A stretch of DNA of 19,320 bases from Triparma columacea (Eukaryota; Sar; Bolidophyceae; Parmales; Triparmaceae). The translations under genes were made by a program, and so were the position numbers. Below the pieces are notes generated by a model. It saw only the letters and a list, made by a program, of their open reading frames with translations. It was not told where the DNA came from and made no database searches. How positions within the stretch are numbered: position 1 is the first letter of the stretch; every line of letters starts with the position of its first letter. Shown piece by piece: positions 1-9,324 of the stretch. The stretch is taken from contig BRYA01000149.1 of NCBI GenBank assembly GCA_030267965.1, positions 18,452 through 37,771 of the forward strand, in the 5' to 3' direction.

Positions 1-56
1 CGTCTCTTCACTAACACAACTCTCTACGCGACTCGCTTCGCTCGTCGCCGACGCAG
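1..56 (+). other. 3' end of an intron of the BLTP2-like gene (partial)
   Basis: No exon can be read here. The stretch contains a CTAAC branch-point-like motif at 11-15 and ends in gacgcag at 56, after which an open frame runs to a GTGAG donor at 294. It carries a GC-rich 23-base block (27-49) found again, identical, in a later intron of the same gene. The donor lies outside the window. Confidence 0.7.
27..49 (+). repeat. GC-rich intron element, first copy
   Basis: Identical over 23 bases to 1100-1122, and like that copy located upstream of an acceptor (7 bases from the exon here, 49 bases there). Same orientation as the gene. Confidence 0.8.
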
Positions 57-3000
57 CGAGGGAATAAGGGGGATATGGGTCACCTCCACCTTTATAGAAC
101 ACCACTGTCGGGATGTAAGGTTTCCGTTAACTTCCGCGTCAGACTTACTGACGATACTGTAAAGGGGGAAGATGCAATGGCGGTTAAAGGGTGCTTCGAC
201 GGGACGGAGGACGGGGTAATGGAACTGGGGGGGAGGATTCTAGTTGAAGGGGAATGCAAAAGGAAGGGACCACCGAAAGGAGGGACGGACAAGGTGAGAT
301 AAGGGTTAAAACATAGAAAGGGATTTTCATCACCGTAGTATCCATTTCCTCACTCCGACACCCCACCTCAACAACAAAGGGCTCGGGCCAGGGTGTAGGT
401 GACTGCGATTACATCTGGTCCGGCTCCTTCGATGACTTCGGTTGGCGTACCGTCGCCCCCTCTGGTGAAGTCGGGCCTTTGCTCCTAATCGGGGGCCTTA
501 CGTACCAGCACAGGAGGAAGCTGATTGCGCTAGGGGGGATGGAGAGAGAGAGGAACAGGAAGACGCTAACGGCCACGCATGAGGTCGGTACGGAGGAGAA
601 GGTAATAGAGGTGGGGGGGGAGGGGATCAAGTGGGACGTCAACCCGAGGGCACTTAGGTGGATAGCCAGATGCACGAAACTTAAACTGCAGGAGAAGGGT
701 GGGGAGGGAAACGCAAGGGCTTCGAAGAAGAAACGCAAGCCACCACCCCCACCCTACCCCTCCACCATTACGTTCACGTCCCCGGCGATGAGATTCTCAC
801 TCCTGGACCTGCCACACCACCACAACCACGAGGCGTACCTGGAGCCGACTGCAAAGCCTCTGCTGTATGAGATGGAGGTCAGGGAAGTTGGAGTTAAGGT
901 TAGAGGGAAGGACCTTTGTGCGACAGGTGTGAAGGTCGTTGAGGTGGCTTTTGAGAAGGGTGAGAAAACGAGAGAAAAGGGGGGGGGGATGGTTGAGATT
1001 AGGATCGATCTGCAGGAGGAGCGGAGCAACGACAGATGACGGAAAGAAAGCGCGTGCCCACAATCGTAAATTCTACTAACCCATCGTCCCAAACCCTCTC
1101 GCGACTCGCTTCGCTCGTCGCCTTCGCTTTCCCACTCGCGCAACCACCACTCACGCAACCACCACTCACAGCAACCATGGAATTATCCTTCACTCCCTTG
1201 AGTCTACCCGTCCTCCCCCACTCTATCCCTCTCCCTACCCGTATCCCCAACCCCACCACCCCAACCCCTCCAAGGACAACCTCCATGGGCCCTACGAAAA
1301 GAATAACAATAAAAGGAACAGGCAGGTCTGTCGTTGTCACTTCCTACATAAACCCTCCGGGTGCCCCATCATCACCAATAACAATCTCCAGTAAAACAAT
1401 GTCCGTAGACCTGATAACCTCCTCGTCCCCCCCTTCCCCCCCCTCCTCCTCCGTGACGACCTTCGTAAAGAGCTCAGACTTCTCGATAGTAGTGCACCCG
1501 GCGGGGGAGGACGAAAAGCCAAACACGAAGCACGTTCAGGTTGAGGCGGGGGGTAAATCTGAGTTCAGGTGGAGCGGTGAATTGCACTGGGCCATGATGG
1601 CAGCCGTGAAAGCCCAGTCAGCAACGGAGAAGCAGAGCAAGTTGATCCTCAACGGCATGCTCCCTCGCGTCCCGAGGGAGAGGGCGCCCATGTACGTCAC
1701 CGTCAGCACACGGGAGGAGGTCGAGGTCACGTTCGTTTTCAAAGACGACCAGGCCATGGGGGGGACGATTAAAGGGATGAGGATTGAAGCTGCGGACCTA
1801 CCGGGAAGGAGCAAGCCTAATGTCAGGCTCAACGGGGGGCGCACTATCATGAGAATCAACGACATAAACCCACCTTTGGTAACCCTCGAGGCGTTCGCGT
1901 TCCATGACACTTTCAGGGAGGCCTCTGCGAAGGAGATTGAGGCTTACGAAGAAAAGGCACCAAGGAACCTGCCGCAGAACAGGTTGGCGAGCGACGCTGA
2001 TGGGAAACCTCTGGTAGAGAATATCGTTGTCTCGCTGAAGCAGTTTAAACTCCAGATCGCCCCCACACTGATGCTCGGCAACTTCATCGACTGGGTGAAT
2101 ATCTTTAAGACGGCGTTGTTCCAGGGCCTTAAGGAGTCCAAAGTCTCGAAATCGGGCAAGGGCGGGTACCAATTAATGACCATCAACGCAGATATAGATG
2201 ACGGGCAGATGATCATGTTAGAGGTTCAGCCGATCTCGGAGGAGATGAGAAGGAAGTCAACGAGCTCCATGAAGTCGGCGTGCGATGTTCCGCAGCCCGA
2301 AAAGCTGGATACAAGGTTCACGGCCAACGCAAGGGATCTCAAGGTCCACATCGACAGGGATAACCCTCCCTCGAAGACACACACGCATATCAACGAGCTC
2401 GACTGCGATCCTCAACCTCGAACTTACGGCAACAACCAGGGAGGAGCCGTGACCCTGTCAGCAACTTCCGTCGTGCTCGCGATCCACCCCACGACGCTGG
2501 TGACCCCTCTCTTAAGCCTGGACTCGATAAACCTCCACGGGTTCCTATACCTTTGCCCCCTCAGCACCGCGTCGACCCAAGGCCTGCCCCCCCCAAAGTA
2601 CACGGCCGTCCACATGTCGTCGTTCGAAAACCCTCCGACTATCCCATTCGGCACGATCGTGAAGTCGTCGGGCGTGCCGACGAAGGTTTACCTTGACGGC
2701 AACCTCAACACGAAGGCAATCACTGTCAACTTTGGGGAAGTCGTCGCCGTGCAGATGGTTAAGTTCAACAAAATTATCGAGCGCCTCGTGCCCCCGCCCG
2801 CCGACCCGAAGCTCTCAAGCCTCCAGCCCAAGATCGGCTGGTGGGACAACGTCCGTTATTGGGTCCACGGGCGGATATCGATAAACACCAAGGTTTTCAC
2901 CTATAGGCAGCTAATGGACTCGGTCGCGAACTACCACAGGTGCCTGCAATACAGGTCGGAGGACACGAGGCTGCAGTACTCGACATCCCTCTTCCACCTT

Positions 3001-6000
3001 GACCTCAGGAACGTCGTGCTCTCATTACCGAGAGAATCCTACCCCTTTATGGAGGTGAAAATGAAGACACGACAGAGGTCGGCGACCAACACAAACACAA
3101 ATGGTGGAGGGGGGGTGGAAAGGGAAAGGGAATCGAGGGCCACGAGCATGATGAGCGCTGTCGAGGGGGAGGAGGAAATTTTCCGCTACCTCGAGAGGCA
3201 CAGCCTCCTACTCCTCCCGTGCCTCGCCTTCAAGGCCAAGCTTTGCTGGAACATCCTCAACCCCGAAGAGGACCACCCCCTTCACCACCACGCTCCCTAC
3301 ACGAAACCCGCGCGAGTCCCCAACGACAAGCTACAGAGGTTCCGAAGCACTGGGTATGATCTCGACCTTGACATCCTCCTTACGGGCGATGAAGTTTTCA
3401 AGCCCTGGGTAGCAATGAGGATCGACGTTCTCCCTTGGTTCAACCATAAGATCGTCAAAGCGCCTCTTCGAAGTAGGACCGTTAGTGGCGACTCATTTGG
3501 AGGTGGGGCTAGCCCCAGGGTCGCTGGAGCAGACGAAGATGACATTAGTGTCCTTTCCGACTCCTCCTCGCAATCGATCGAGCGCCCAAACCCGTCGCTA
3601 AGGATTGACAAGCTCAACGTCAAGGCTTTTGCGGACGAGATCAAGTGGGGACTCTGGCACGGTATATACGACACCGACGGCCTTTGCATGGTTATCCCCA
3701 GGGTAAACGTTCTCAGTATGAGCGAGAGAAGCAACATTGAGGATGGAGACAAGGGGGGTGGCGGAAAACTCGTCAGCAGCAGCACCCAGATTGACCTCGG
3801 AGGCGTCAAGGCGACTCTCCTGGATATTGTCCACTGCTACGAGTGGGAGCTTTCGCCATCCAAGGCAAAGACCTTCTCGACTCCTGATGAACCCTCGTCG
3901 TCCGATACGGAGATGTTCATTCTCCTGCAAAAGTGGCACTCTCAAATCACCGAAATGGACTACATTGTCGAGGCCAACAACGTCATCATTCTCGATCATG
4001 CGGTTGAGGACGACGGTGAAAATGGCGTGTTCGGGAGCGTTCATGACATGTTTGCCAAGTGGAACGAGGCAGAATTCAATGACAATGGCGCAAGAAAGGA
4101 GGACAGGAAGAAGGAGAAGAAGAGACGGAGGACGGGCTCAACCCTCACACCATTACGGAAGAGTGCCACCTTCCGACCTACTCTGAGCAGCTTCTCGGAA
4201 AATCACAAGAACCTCCGACCTCCTGCGGGATGCCTACCCGTTTTCCAGCAGAGTAGCAGCAGGATGAGCAATGTGATGAAGAAGCGTGAGAGCTTCGGTT
4301 CGCTATCGATTGGAACACCATCCAAGTCTCCTTTCGGCCCCGGGCTTGGGGCGAAATTTGCCGAAGAGGACGACGACGACCACCTCGCCTCCTTCAGGTT
4401 TTCTCCATCTCCAAGGAGCCCGAGGCCAGGAGGAGGGCAGAGGTTCTCCCTTAGCAGCGCGGGTCCCCTGCCTTCTTTGAACCACATGTCATCGATAGGC
4501 GACGTGACGGGCGGCGAAACAAACGATGGCGAGGAAGAAGGGGGGGAGGAAGACGACCACGTGACGTGGACTGTCTTGGTCGCGGGTATGAGGCTGCTGT
4601 GGACTTTAGATATTCGAGACGCAGTTTTTATGGTTGTCGGGGATCTCCTGCACACGATCGAGATGATGACTTTATTGAAGAAATTCCAGAAGAGGGTTAC
4701 GAGGGCGAGGAATTTGACCCTGGATGGGATAGAGAGGGGAAGTACGGCTGAAATGATGGATGTTGGGGACGGGTTTCTCCTTCCGCTCGCCGCAAGGGGC
4801 TTCCTGGAACAAGACGGTGGCGGTGGATTCGACAGCAGCGAGGATGACGAGGACGATGAAGTTCCGAGCAGCTTGATGCACCTTCTTTTGGATAGAAAGG
4901 AGAGCACTGCCAGCAGTGTTGGCTTCCCGGATAGCGATGTAAATAGTTCCCGGCCCAGGTGAGATATCCGCTGATGTCTCTGGACAATACGTGCCCTTTC
5001 TCATATTTCGTTTCTGTTTCGCTTCGCTCGTCTCACCACAGCCTCGGTGACATGGTCCAAGGAGGGAAGGTAGTTGGGCTCGAAATAGAAACTAAGTTTT
5101 CGAAGGACAGCCTAGAGATACCCAAGGAGAAGGTGGCGGAGGGGAGCGAAAGAAATCTCACAGTGAGAGACGGCAGTGCGAGACATTTAAGCAAGGATCG
5201 CAGGCCGTCGTCTACTCTGAGCAGGAACGACTACAGGCACAGCATTTCGTCGTTCAGCAACAGGAGCAATGTTCCCACATCGACTAAAAGTGCAAATGCC
5301 ATGAGCCCAATGAGGGGCAGGCATAGATCCTCCACTAGAGACCACGCCAACAAAACTGCGGAGAAGAAGAGGAAGCAAGAGGAAGAAAGGGAGGAGAACG
5401 AGAAAGAAGTTATGGATGCAATGAAACGATACAAGATAGGATTTCAGTTCCATCTCACCAACCCTCAGGTGCAGCTTCACTCGAAACAGACTCAGGGGAG
5501 CGTCGTCATTGCCATGTCGGGAGCTTATGTGGAAGGCAGGGAATTCCTGAAGCTCGTCAGGGATAACAGTCATTACTTTAAGGAGAGGGGAGGGGCCATA
5601 GACGACGTGACTGCTGGCGTCCTCAAGAAAAAGGAGATAAGGTACATGCTCGATAGGGTAGAGGCTTACGCCATGCCTACCGATATCGATGTCTCGGCGG
5701 GCCTGCAATGGCTCGAGGTAATCTCTATAGACGAGAAGGAGAGGAGGGAGCAAGAAAAGGCTAAGCAGGACAAGGAGAGGGAGAAGAGGGAGGAGTTGGC
5801 GAGGGAGATTGATAGAAACATTCAGGAGGGTGGGGAGGGAGGCAGCGATATGAGTAGTTTAGGGAGCAGCAGCGCGATGGGCAGTCAGGCAGGCGAAAGC
5901 GACGACGAGAGCATAGTCCAGGTCAAGAGCGACATTGGAAAGATGTTCTTGGGCGATGATGGAGAGACAGAGGATGAATACGAGACTGAAGACGAGGGCA

Positions 6001-8456
6001 GCGTGCAGCAAGAAGGTGGGAGCAATGCGGGGGCGGAGGGAGATGAGGAGAGGGAGGAAGAAGAGAGGGACGTCTTGGAGGATTTGCCTGGCGAGAAGGA
6101 GACGCCTGGAGGAGGGCCGAAGACATGCGCGGCTGACGTACACACCAAGATGACGTTCGATACTCCTGACCTTCTCAAGAAAATGTGGAACGAGTTCACC
6201 ATCAGGTCGAGGTCGATATCGTTCAGGAAGCCCCTCGACCTTATCATTAAGGAAACGACCAGGGAAGAGGGAAAGGATTTCGATGACGACTTGGAGAGCA
6301 TCATTAGCGAAATGGATGACTACTATAGCGAAGACGACTACAGTGAAGGGGGGGGAGGGGGGGGGGGAGGGGAGATAGGGGTTAGCGACATTTGCACCAT
6401 TGACAGTATCTTCTTGGACGTGCCAGAGCTCAGTTTCAATTTAGACACAGAGCAATTCTTCACAACGCTTGATGTAGTAAGGTGAGCGGCTAGGGGTGAT
6501 GCGAAGCGACGACCCTGAGAGTTGCGCATTAATTGTGTCGTGTGAATCCTTGTTTCACCTCTCACCCATCAAAATCCCATGTTTTCGCTCTTGTGTCGCA
6601 GAAATGTCTTGCTTGCCCCGCCGCCACCGAAGAGAGAGTACGAGATCGTAGAGAATGACTTCGTGGAGGGCGACATGGATGGTAAATCTTCCAGGTCGAA
6701 CTCTGCGGCTACCGATTTGGGGAGCGGACCTTCTCGGCTCTCTCGAGGGGAAAGCAGCGGGAGCATGGCCGAGGGAGTGAAGAAAAGAGCGGAGCAGAGG
6801 CGAGCAAGTCTGAAAGGGTCAGCGATCGAGGAAGGGGATGAAGGCAAGGGGGAGGAGACGTACAGAACGAAGTGGGACGAGATCATGGCGCAAATGGGGA
6901 AGATCAACGTGAACGGGAAGCGGGGGAGGCAGAAGATGAGGGAGGCCGTGCAGCTCGTGCTCGGGGAGCTGGAGGAGAGGTGCTTTGAGGCGGCCCAGGT
7001 CAGGTGCATCTCCTGGGGAGTCGGGAAAGGAACGTGGAAGATCAATCACGTCAACAAACTGGACGATGTTGAAGTCGTGTTCACGGGGCTGAAGGGGGCC
7101 CATGACTTCAAAGACGACGGCAGCATGGTCAGCAGCTTCGACTTGGAAAACTTCTTCGTCAGGAGCTACAAACCCGGGCCTGAGAGCATCGTGTTCTCGG
7201 ACCCCACGAGCGTGGTAAGGAACGAGATTAGCAGCTTCTCCAGGACGCCCTGTCAGCGGTGCGGGGTGAGCTTCGACCCCGAGAACAACAATGTTAATTC
7301 TTGCACATTCCACGCCAACGAGGACGGCGAGCCCGGGACGTTCCTTCTTGGAAAAGGAGGCGGGTGGACCTGCTGCGGGGAGACGTGGGAGGGGGCCCCC
7401 GGGTGCAACAGCAGGCCCCACATCGGTAAGGAGCTCGCGATCGTCGCGACGATCGAGAGCCTCCCGAAGCTCAAGTGCGGGGCCAGCGAGGTCAGCATAT
7501 ACAAGCACATCGGGTTCACGTTCTACCCGGGGGTCAAGAGCTACGTGAGCAACATGCAAATCACGAGGAGCGTGGGGGAGCTCTTCATGGCGTACTTCAT
7601 GGGGGAGGGGGTGGTAGAGAAGGGGGGGGAGAGGGGCCAGGTTGGAGGCGGAGACGGGGGAGGGGGGAAGGGGGTCGAGGAGGAAGTCTCTGAGGGAATT
7701 ATGAGGATTTCAGACACCGTAGGCGACTTACCCAAGGCACTTCCTGGGCTCGCGGGAGGCGGGGGGGAGAGCGCGACGGGGGGAGGGGGGGGCGGTGGAG
7801 TGGGGGGAGATGGCGGAGAGAGGAGGGGGATACTTTTCGGGTCTAGTGGGATGGACTTTGGGAGTAAAGGGGGCGGGGGGAGAAATGCAGACTTTTCGAG
7901 CAGGGGGGGAGGAGGGACGTGGAAGAGCAGGGGGGGGGGTGATGAAGAGGGAGGAGTAGAGGAGGATGGATTGGAGGAAGTCAGAGGTAGGGAGGTCGTA
8001 TATATTAGCCATTTGAGGATAGGGGATATCAACACAAGGATCACCACGAATGGGTTCAAGCTGCTCAACACGGACAGGTATGGGCTGAAAGTCAGCGAGT
8101 TCGACAAGAACAAGCAGGTGGGAACCTGGAAGTACGTCGTCCGCAAGTTCGTCCGCCACTTGATCGACGAGATTGTCAGGAGTGGGGCAAAGAGTGCAGT
8201 GAGCAAGGGGGTCAAGGCGGTCACCAAATTGCTGGGAGGGAAACACAAGAGGCACGCGAGCGTGGAGCAAGGAAGGTCGGAAGAAGTTGGAGCGTTGACG
8301 GGGGAGGAGACGAGGGTTGAGGAAAGGGAGGATAGGAAGGGCAAGGTTGATGGAGATATCAGCTTGATTTTTGGTAAGGGGGTTGGCACGAGTCCGAAGA
8401 AGGGAGGCAAGAGATCAGCCTTAAAGAAAATGTTCGGGTTCGGAGGAAAGAAGTAA
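57..8456 (+). CDS. Bridge-like lipid transfer protein, SABRE/Hobbit/Fmp27 (BLTP2) family, 5' partial
   Basis: Joined exons 57-293, 380-959, 1172-4958, 5042-6481 and 6602-8456 give 2632 residues in one frame; the N-terminus and start are outside the window. Family members are very long, ER-anchored proteins with a hydrophobic groove that moves bulk lipid at membrane contact sites. Diagnostic blocks, numbered from the first visible residue: GWWDNVRYWVHG (~828, the GFWDK block of Fmp27), RLLWTLDIRDAVF (~1413), MPTDIDVSAGLQWL (~1745), ELSFNLDTEQFFTTLDVV followed by NVLLAP (~1997-2018, SABRE-like), and the C-terminal VGTWKYVVRKFVRHL (~2521). Known members are roughly 2200-2700 residues, so this one is larger. 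The excess lies in charged or low-complexity inserts (genomic 4090-4560, 5720-6120, 7600-7945) and a CHORD-like zinc module at residues 2232-2288. The exon 2 donor is the least certain junction: GTGAG at 960 and GTGTG at 927 both keep phase. The 3' end faces APC11, 74 bases away. Family assignment is firm; transported lipid and contact site are unknown. Confidence 0.93.
294..379 (+). other. Intron, BLTP2-like gene
   Basis: The donor is GTGAG and the acceptor acaaag, phase 0 on both sides (aag | ggc). The acceptor is a weak AAG; the next AG at 391 would remove four residues and also keep frame. Confidence 0.65.
1100..1122 (+). repeat. GC-rich intron element, second copy
   Basis: These 23 bases are identical to 27-49 in the upstream intron. 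The core is cgcttcgctcgtc, with ends gcgac and gtcgc that can pair as a short imperfect hairpin. A shorter 14-base version is in the third complete intron of the same gene (5019-5032). Confidence 0.8.
1141..1170 (+). repeat. 15-base tandem duplication at a 3' splice site
   Basis: The unit caaccaccactcac plus one base occurs at 1141-1155 and 1156-1170, differing only at the last base (g versus a). The change to a in the second copy makes the CAG acceptor used at 1171. Confidence 0.8.
4959..5041 (+). other. Intron, BLTP2-like gene
   Basis: The donor is CAG|GTGAG and the acceptor accacag, 83 bases, phase 2 (ag|c gives Ser). Without splicing, the frame of exon 3 stops at 4960. It contains the short form of the shared GC-rich element at 5019-5032. 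Confidence 0.88.
6346..6376 (+). repeat. Poly-G tract in exon, encodes Gly run
   Basis: This is a near-continuous run of G broken by single A residues, encoding eight glycines after an acidic Asp/Tyr/Glu segment. The G runs are long enough to form a G-quadruplex in the sense strand or mRNA. Confidence 0.8.
6482..6601 (+). other. Intron, BLTP2-like gene
   Basis: The donor is AAG|GTGAG and the acceptor gtcgcag, phase 2 (ag|a gives Arg). Splicing restores the SABRE-like block LDVVRNVLLAP across the junction, which strongly supports both sites. It holds gcgaagcgacga near 6500, related to the reverse complement of the shared intron element. Confidence 0.92.
7251..7421 (+). other. CHORD-like zinc-binding module inside the BLTP2-like protein
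   Basis: Visible-protein residues 2232-2288 show the spacing C-x2-C-x13-C-x2-H-x19-C-C-x9-C-x4-H, with FDPENNN after the second Cys and GWTCC before the double Cys. CHORD domains, as in Rar1 and CHP-1/melusin, have C-x4-C, FDPEEN, C-x2-H, GWSCC and GC-x4-H in the same order, so only the first pair is shortened. It sits between the segment ending near FVRSYKPG and the segment beginning SEVSIYKHIGFTFYP, which correspond to consecutive parts of plant SABRE. It therefore looks like an insertion in a loop. Zinc binding and a partner are inference. Confidence 0.7.
7600..7945 (+). repeat. G-rich low-complexity exon segment (Gly-rich linker)
   Basis: Repeated G runs of six or more encode a Gly/Glu/Ser-rich linker between the zinc-module region and the conserved C-terminal segment that starts near VVYISHLRIGD. 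It is probably disordered. The opposite strand gives a long Pro/Ser ORF that is only a shadow. Confidence 0.75.
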
Positions 8457-8530
8457 ATAGATAGGAAGAGTCGGGAGGGATAAGATTGGTAATGTCATCT
8501 TACACTGTAGCAAAATATTCAAACACATTA

Positions 8531-8878
8531 TTACGAGTCATCAGCGAAATTCCAGTCCGCCCTACAAATCGGGCACGAGTTCTTCCCCCCCGCGAGCCAC
8601 TGCGATATGCAGGCCAGGTGGTACGCGTGCTTGCAAGCCCCCCAGACCACCGGGCAGTCATCTCCTGGGAATTTCACTCCGGGGGCACAGCCCTCGAAGG
8701 GGGACTGGCAGATACCGCAGACGTCGTCGGCGGGTGTACCCCAGGACCACCGAGCGATGCCATGGAAGGACTTCACCTTTACCTTGAGGGGCTTCTTTGT
8801 GGAGGAAGAGGAGTCGGAGGTGGGCTTGGTACTTGAGGTTGGGACAGGGGAGCCTCGGTCTCTCTTTGTTGTGGGCAT
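8531..8878 (-). CDS. APC11: APC11, RING-H2 subunit of the anaphase-promoting complex
   Basis: A 115-residue protein from a single exon. APC11 is the catalytic RING subunit of the anaphase-promoting complex/cyclosome, which with APC2 recruits E2 enzymes to ubiquitinate cyclins and securin. The first ~32 residues are Ser/Thr/Lys-rich and not conserved. Then KVKVKSFHGIARWSWG matches the APC11 N-terminal strand, followed by CGIC, PGDDCPVVWGACKHAYH and CPICRADW as RING-H2 ligands. PGDDCP-VWG separates it from RBX1, which lacks that motif. Other APC11 proteins have an extra zinc site using a Cys in CPDCK and a His in HLHC; here these read APGVK and HLAC, so both look lost. ATG at 8878 is the only in-frame start upstream of the domain. 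Transcribed towards the BLTP2-like gene and head-to-head with the LRR gene. Confidence 0.93.
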   Translation of the reverse strand: MPTTKRDRGSPVPTSSTKPTSDSSSSTKKPLKVKVKSFHGIARWSWGTPADDVCGICQSPFEGCAPGVKFPGDDCPVVWGACKHAYHLACISQWLAGGKNSCPICRADWNFADDS

Positions 8879-9324
8879 AATAGAGTCGAATAATGAGGAA
8901 TGTAGAGGGGTTTATTTACGTCTGAACGGGCAACTGGAAGCTTATTTGGGTAACAAATTCAAAAGTGTTGGCTGAGCTTACTTCTCGATGAGGGGAATTA
9001 TTTGCAGATGAAGATGATGATGATGGTGGAAGGGGGGGTAAGAAGTGGTGATTATGTCGTATATGATGCGAAACTGAGTTGAAATGTGTCTATTTGTTCA
9101 TAAACAATATAGGCATTTTTGTCCAATCCAATTTCTCAATTTCTCCCTCATTTTCACCCTCATTCTTGTTCTCATTCTACATCATCGCCTTAAGTCCATA
9201 ACGTGATCCTCACGTTCTGAAATCTACTTCAAGGTCCCTTAGTCTTCATATTTAACCCCAAAAGGCACAAATCCATCCCTAACCATAAATATAAGCCCAT
9301 CTTTGGCCTCGAGCTTTAAATATC
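8879..9324. promoter_or_regulatory. Divergent intergenic region, APC11 / LRR gene
   Basis: No ORF is convincing here. It is more AT-rich than its surroundings. It holds a GAT microsatellite-like run near 9008-9028, two adjacent CCAAT boxes (9123-9132), and an ATAAATATA TATA-like stretch at 9285-9293, about 32 bases before the LRR gene ATG. Both flanking genes start away from it, so it should carry both promoters. The individual elements are guesses from motif alone. Confidence 0.45.

Larger units (their letters stand above)
960..1171 (+). other. Intron, BLTP2-like gene, with repeat-like content
   Basis: The donor is GTGAG at 960 and the acceptor ctcacag at 1171, phase 1 (g|ca). Exon 2's frame hits a stop at 1037 inside it. 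It contains TACTAAC at 1074-1080, the GC-rich block shared with the first intron (1100-1122), and a 15-base tandem duplication ending at the acceptor. Its first ~70 bases are purine-rich and look like exon, so alternative donors (927) are possible. Confidence 0.65.

Noticed and set aside
754..1158. Minus-strand ORFs over exon 2 and the following intron
   Set aside because: They cross the shared intron element and match no family; the plus-strand exon explains the region better.
4203..4907. Minus-strand Ser/Pro-rich ORF of 234 codons
   Set aside because: It overlaps an exon with recognised SABRE blocks (RLLWTLDIRDAVF) on the plus strand. Low-complexity shadow.
7541..8410. Long minus-strand Pro/Ser-rich ORF
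   Set aside because: It is the antisense of the G-rich exon of the lipid-transfer gene. Its Pro/Ser runs are just the complement of poly-G, and the plus strand carries the conserved SABRE C-terminal block.
57..8456. VPS13, ATG2 or BLTP1/Csf1 identity for the giant protein
   Set aside because: The GFWDK-type block, LLWT-x2-IRDAVF, PTDIDVSAGLQWL and the VGTW C-terminal block are those of SABRE/Hobbit/Fmp27; VPS13 and ATG2 hallmark domains are absent.
8531..8878. RBX1/ROC1 identity for the RING-H2 protein
   Set aside because: PGDDCPVVWG and CPICRADW are APC11-type; RBX1 has a different insertion and ends in a DNREW-type motif.
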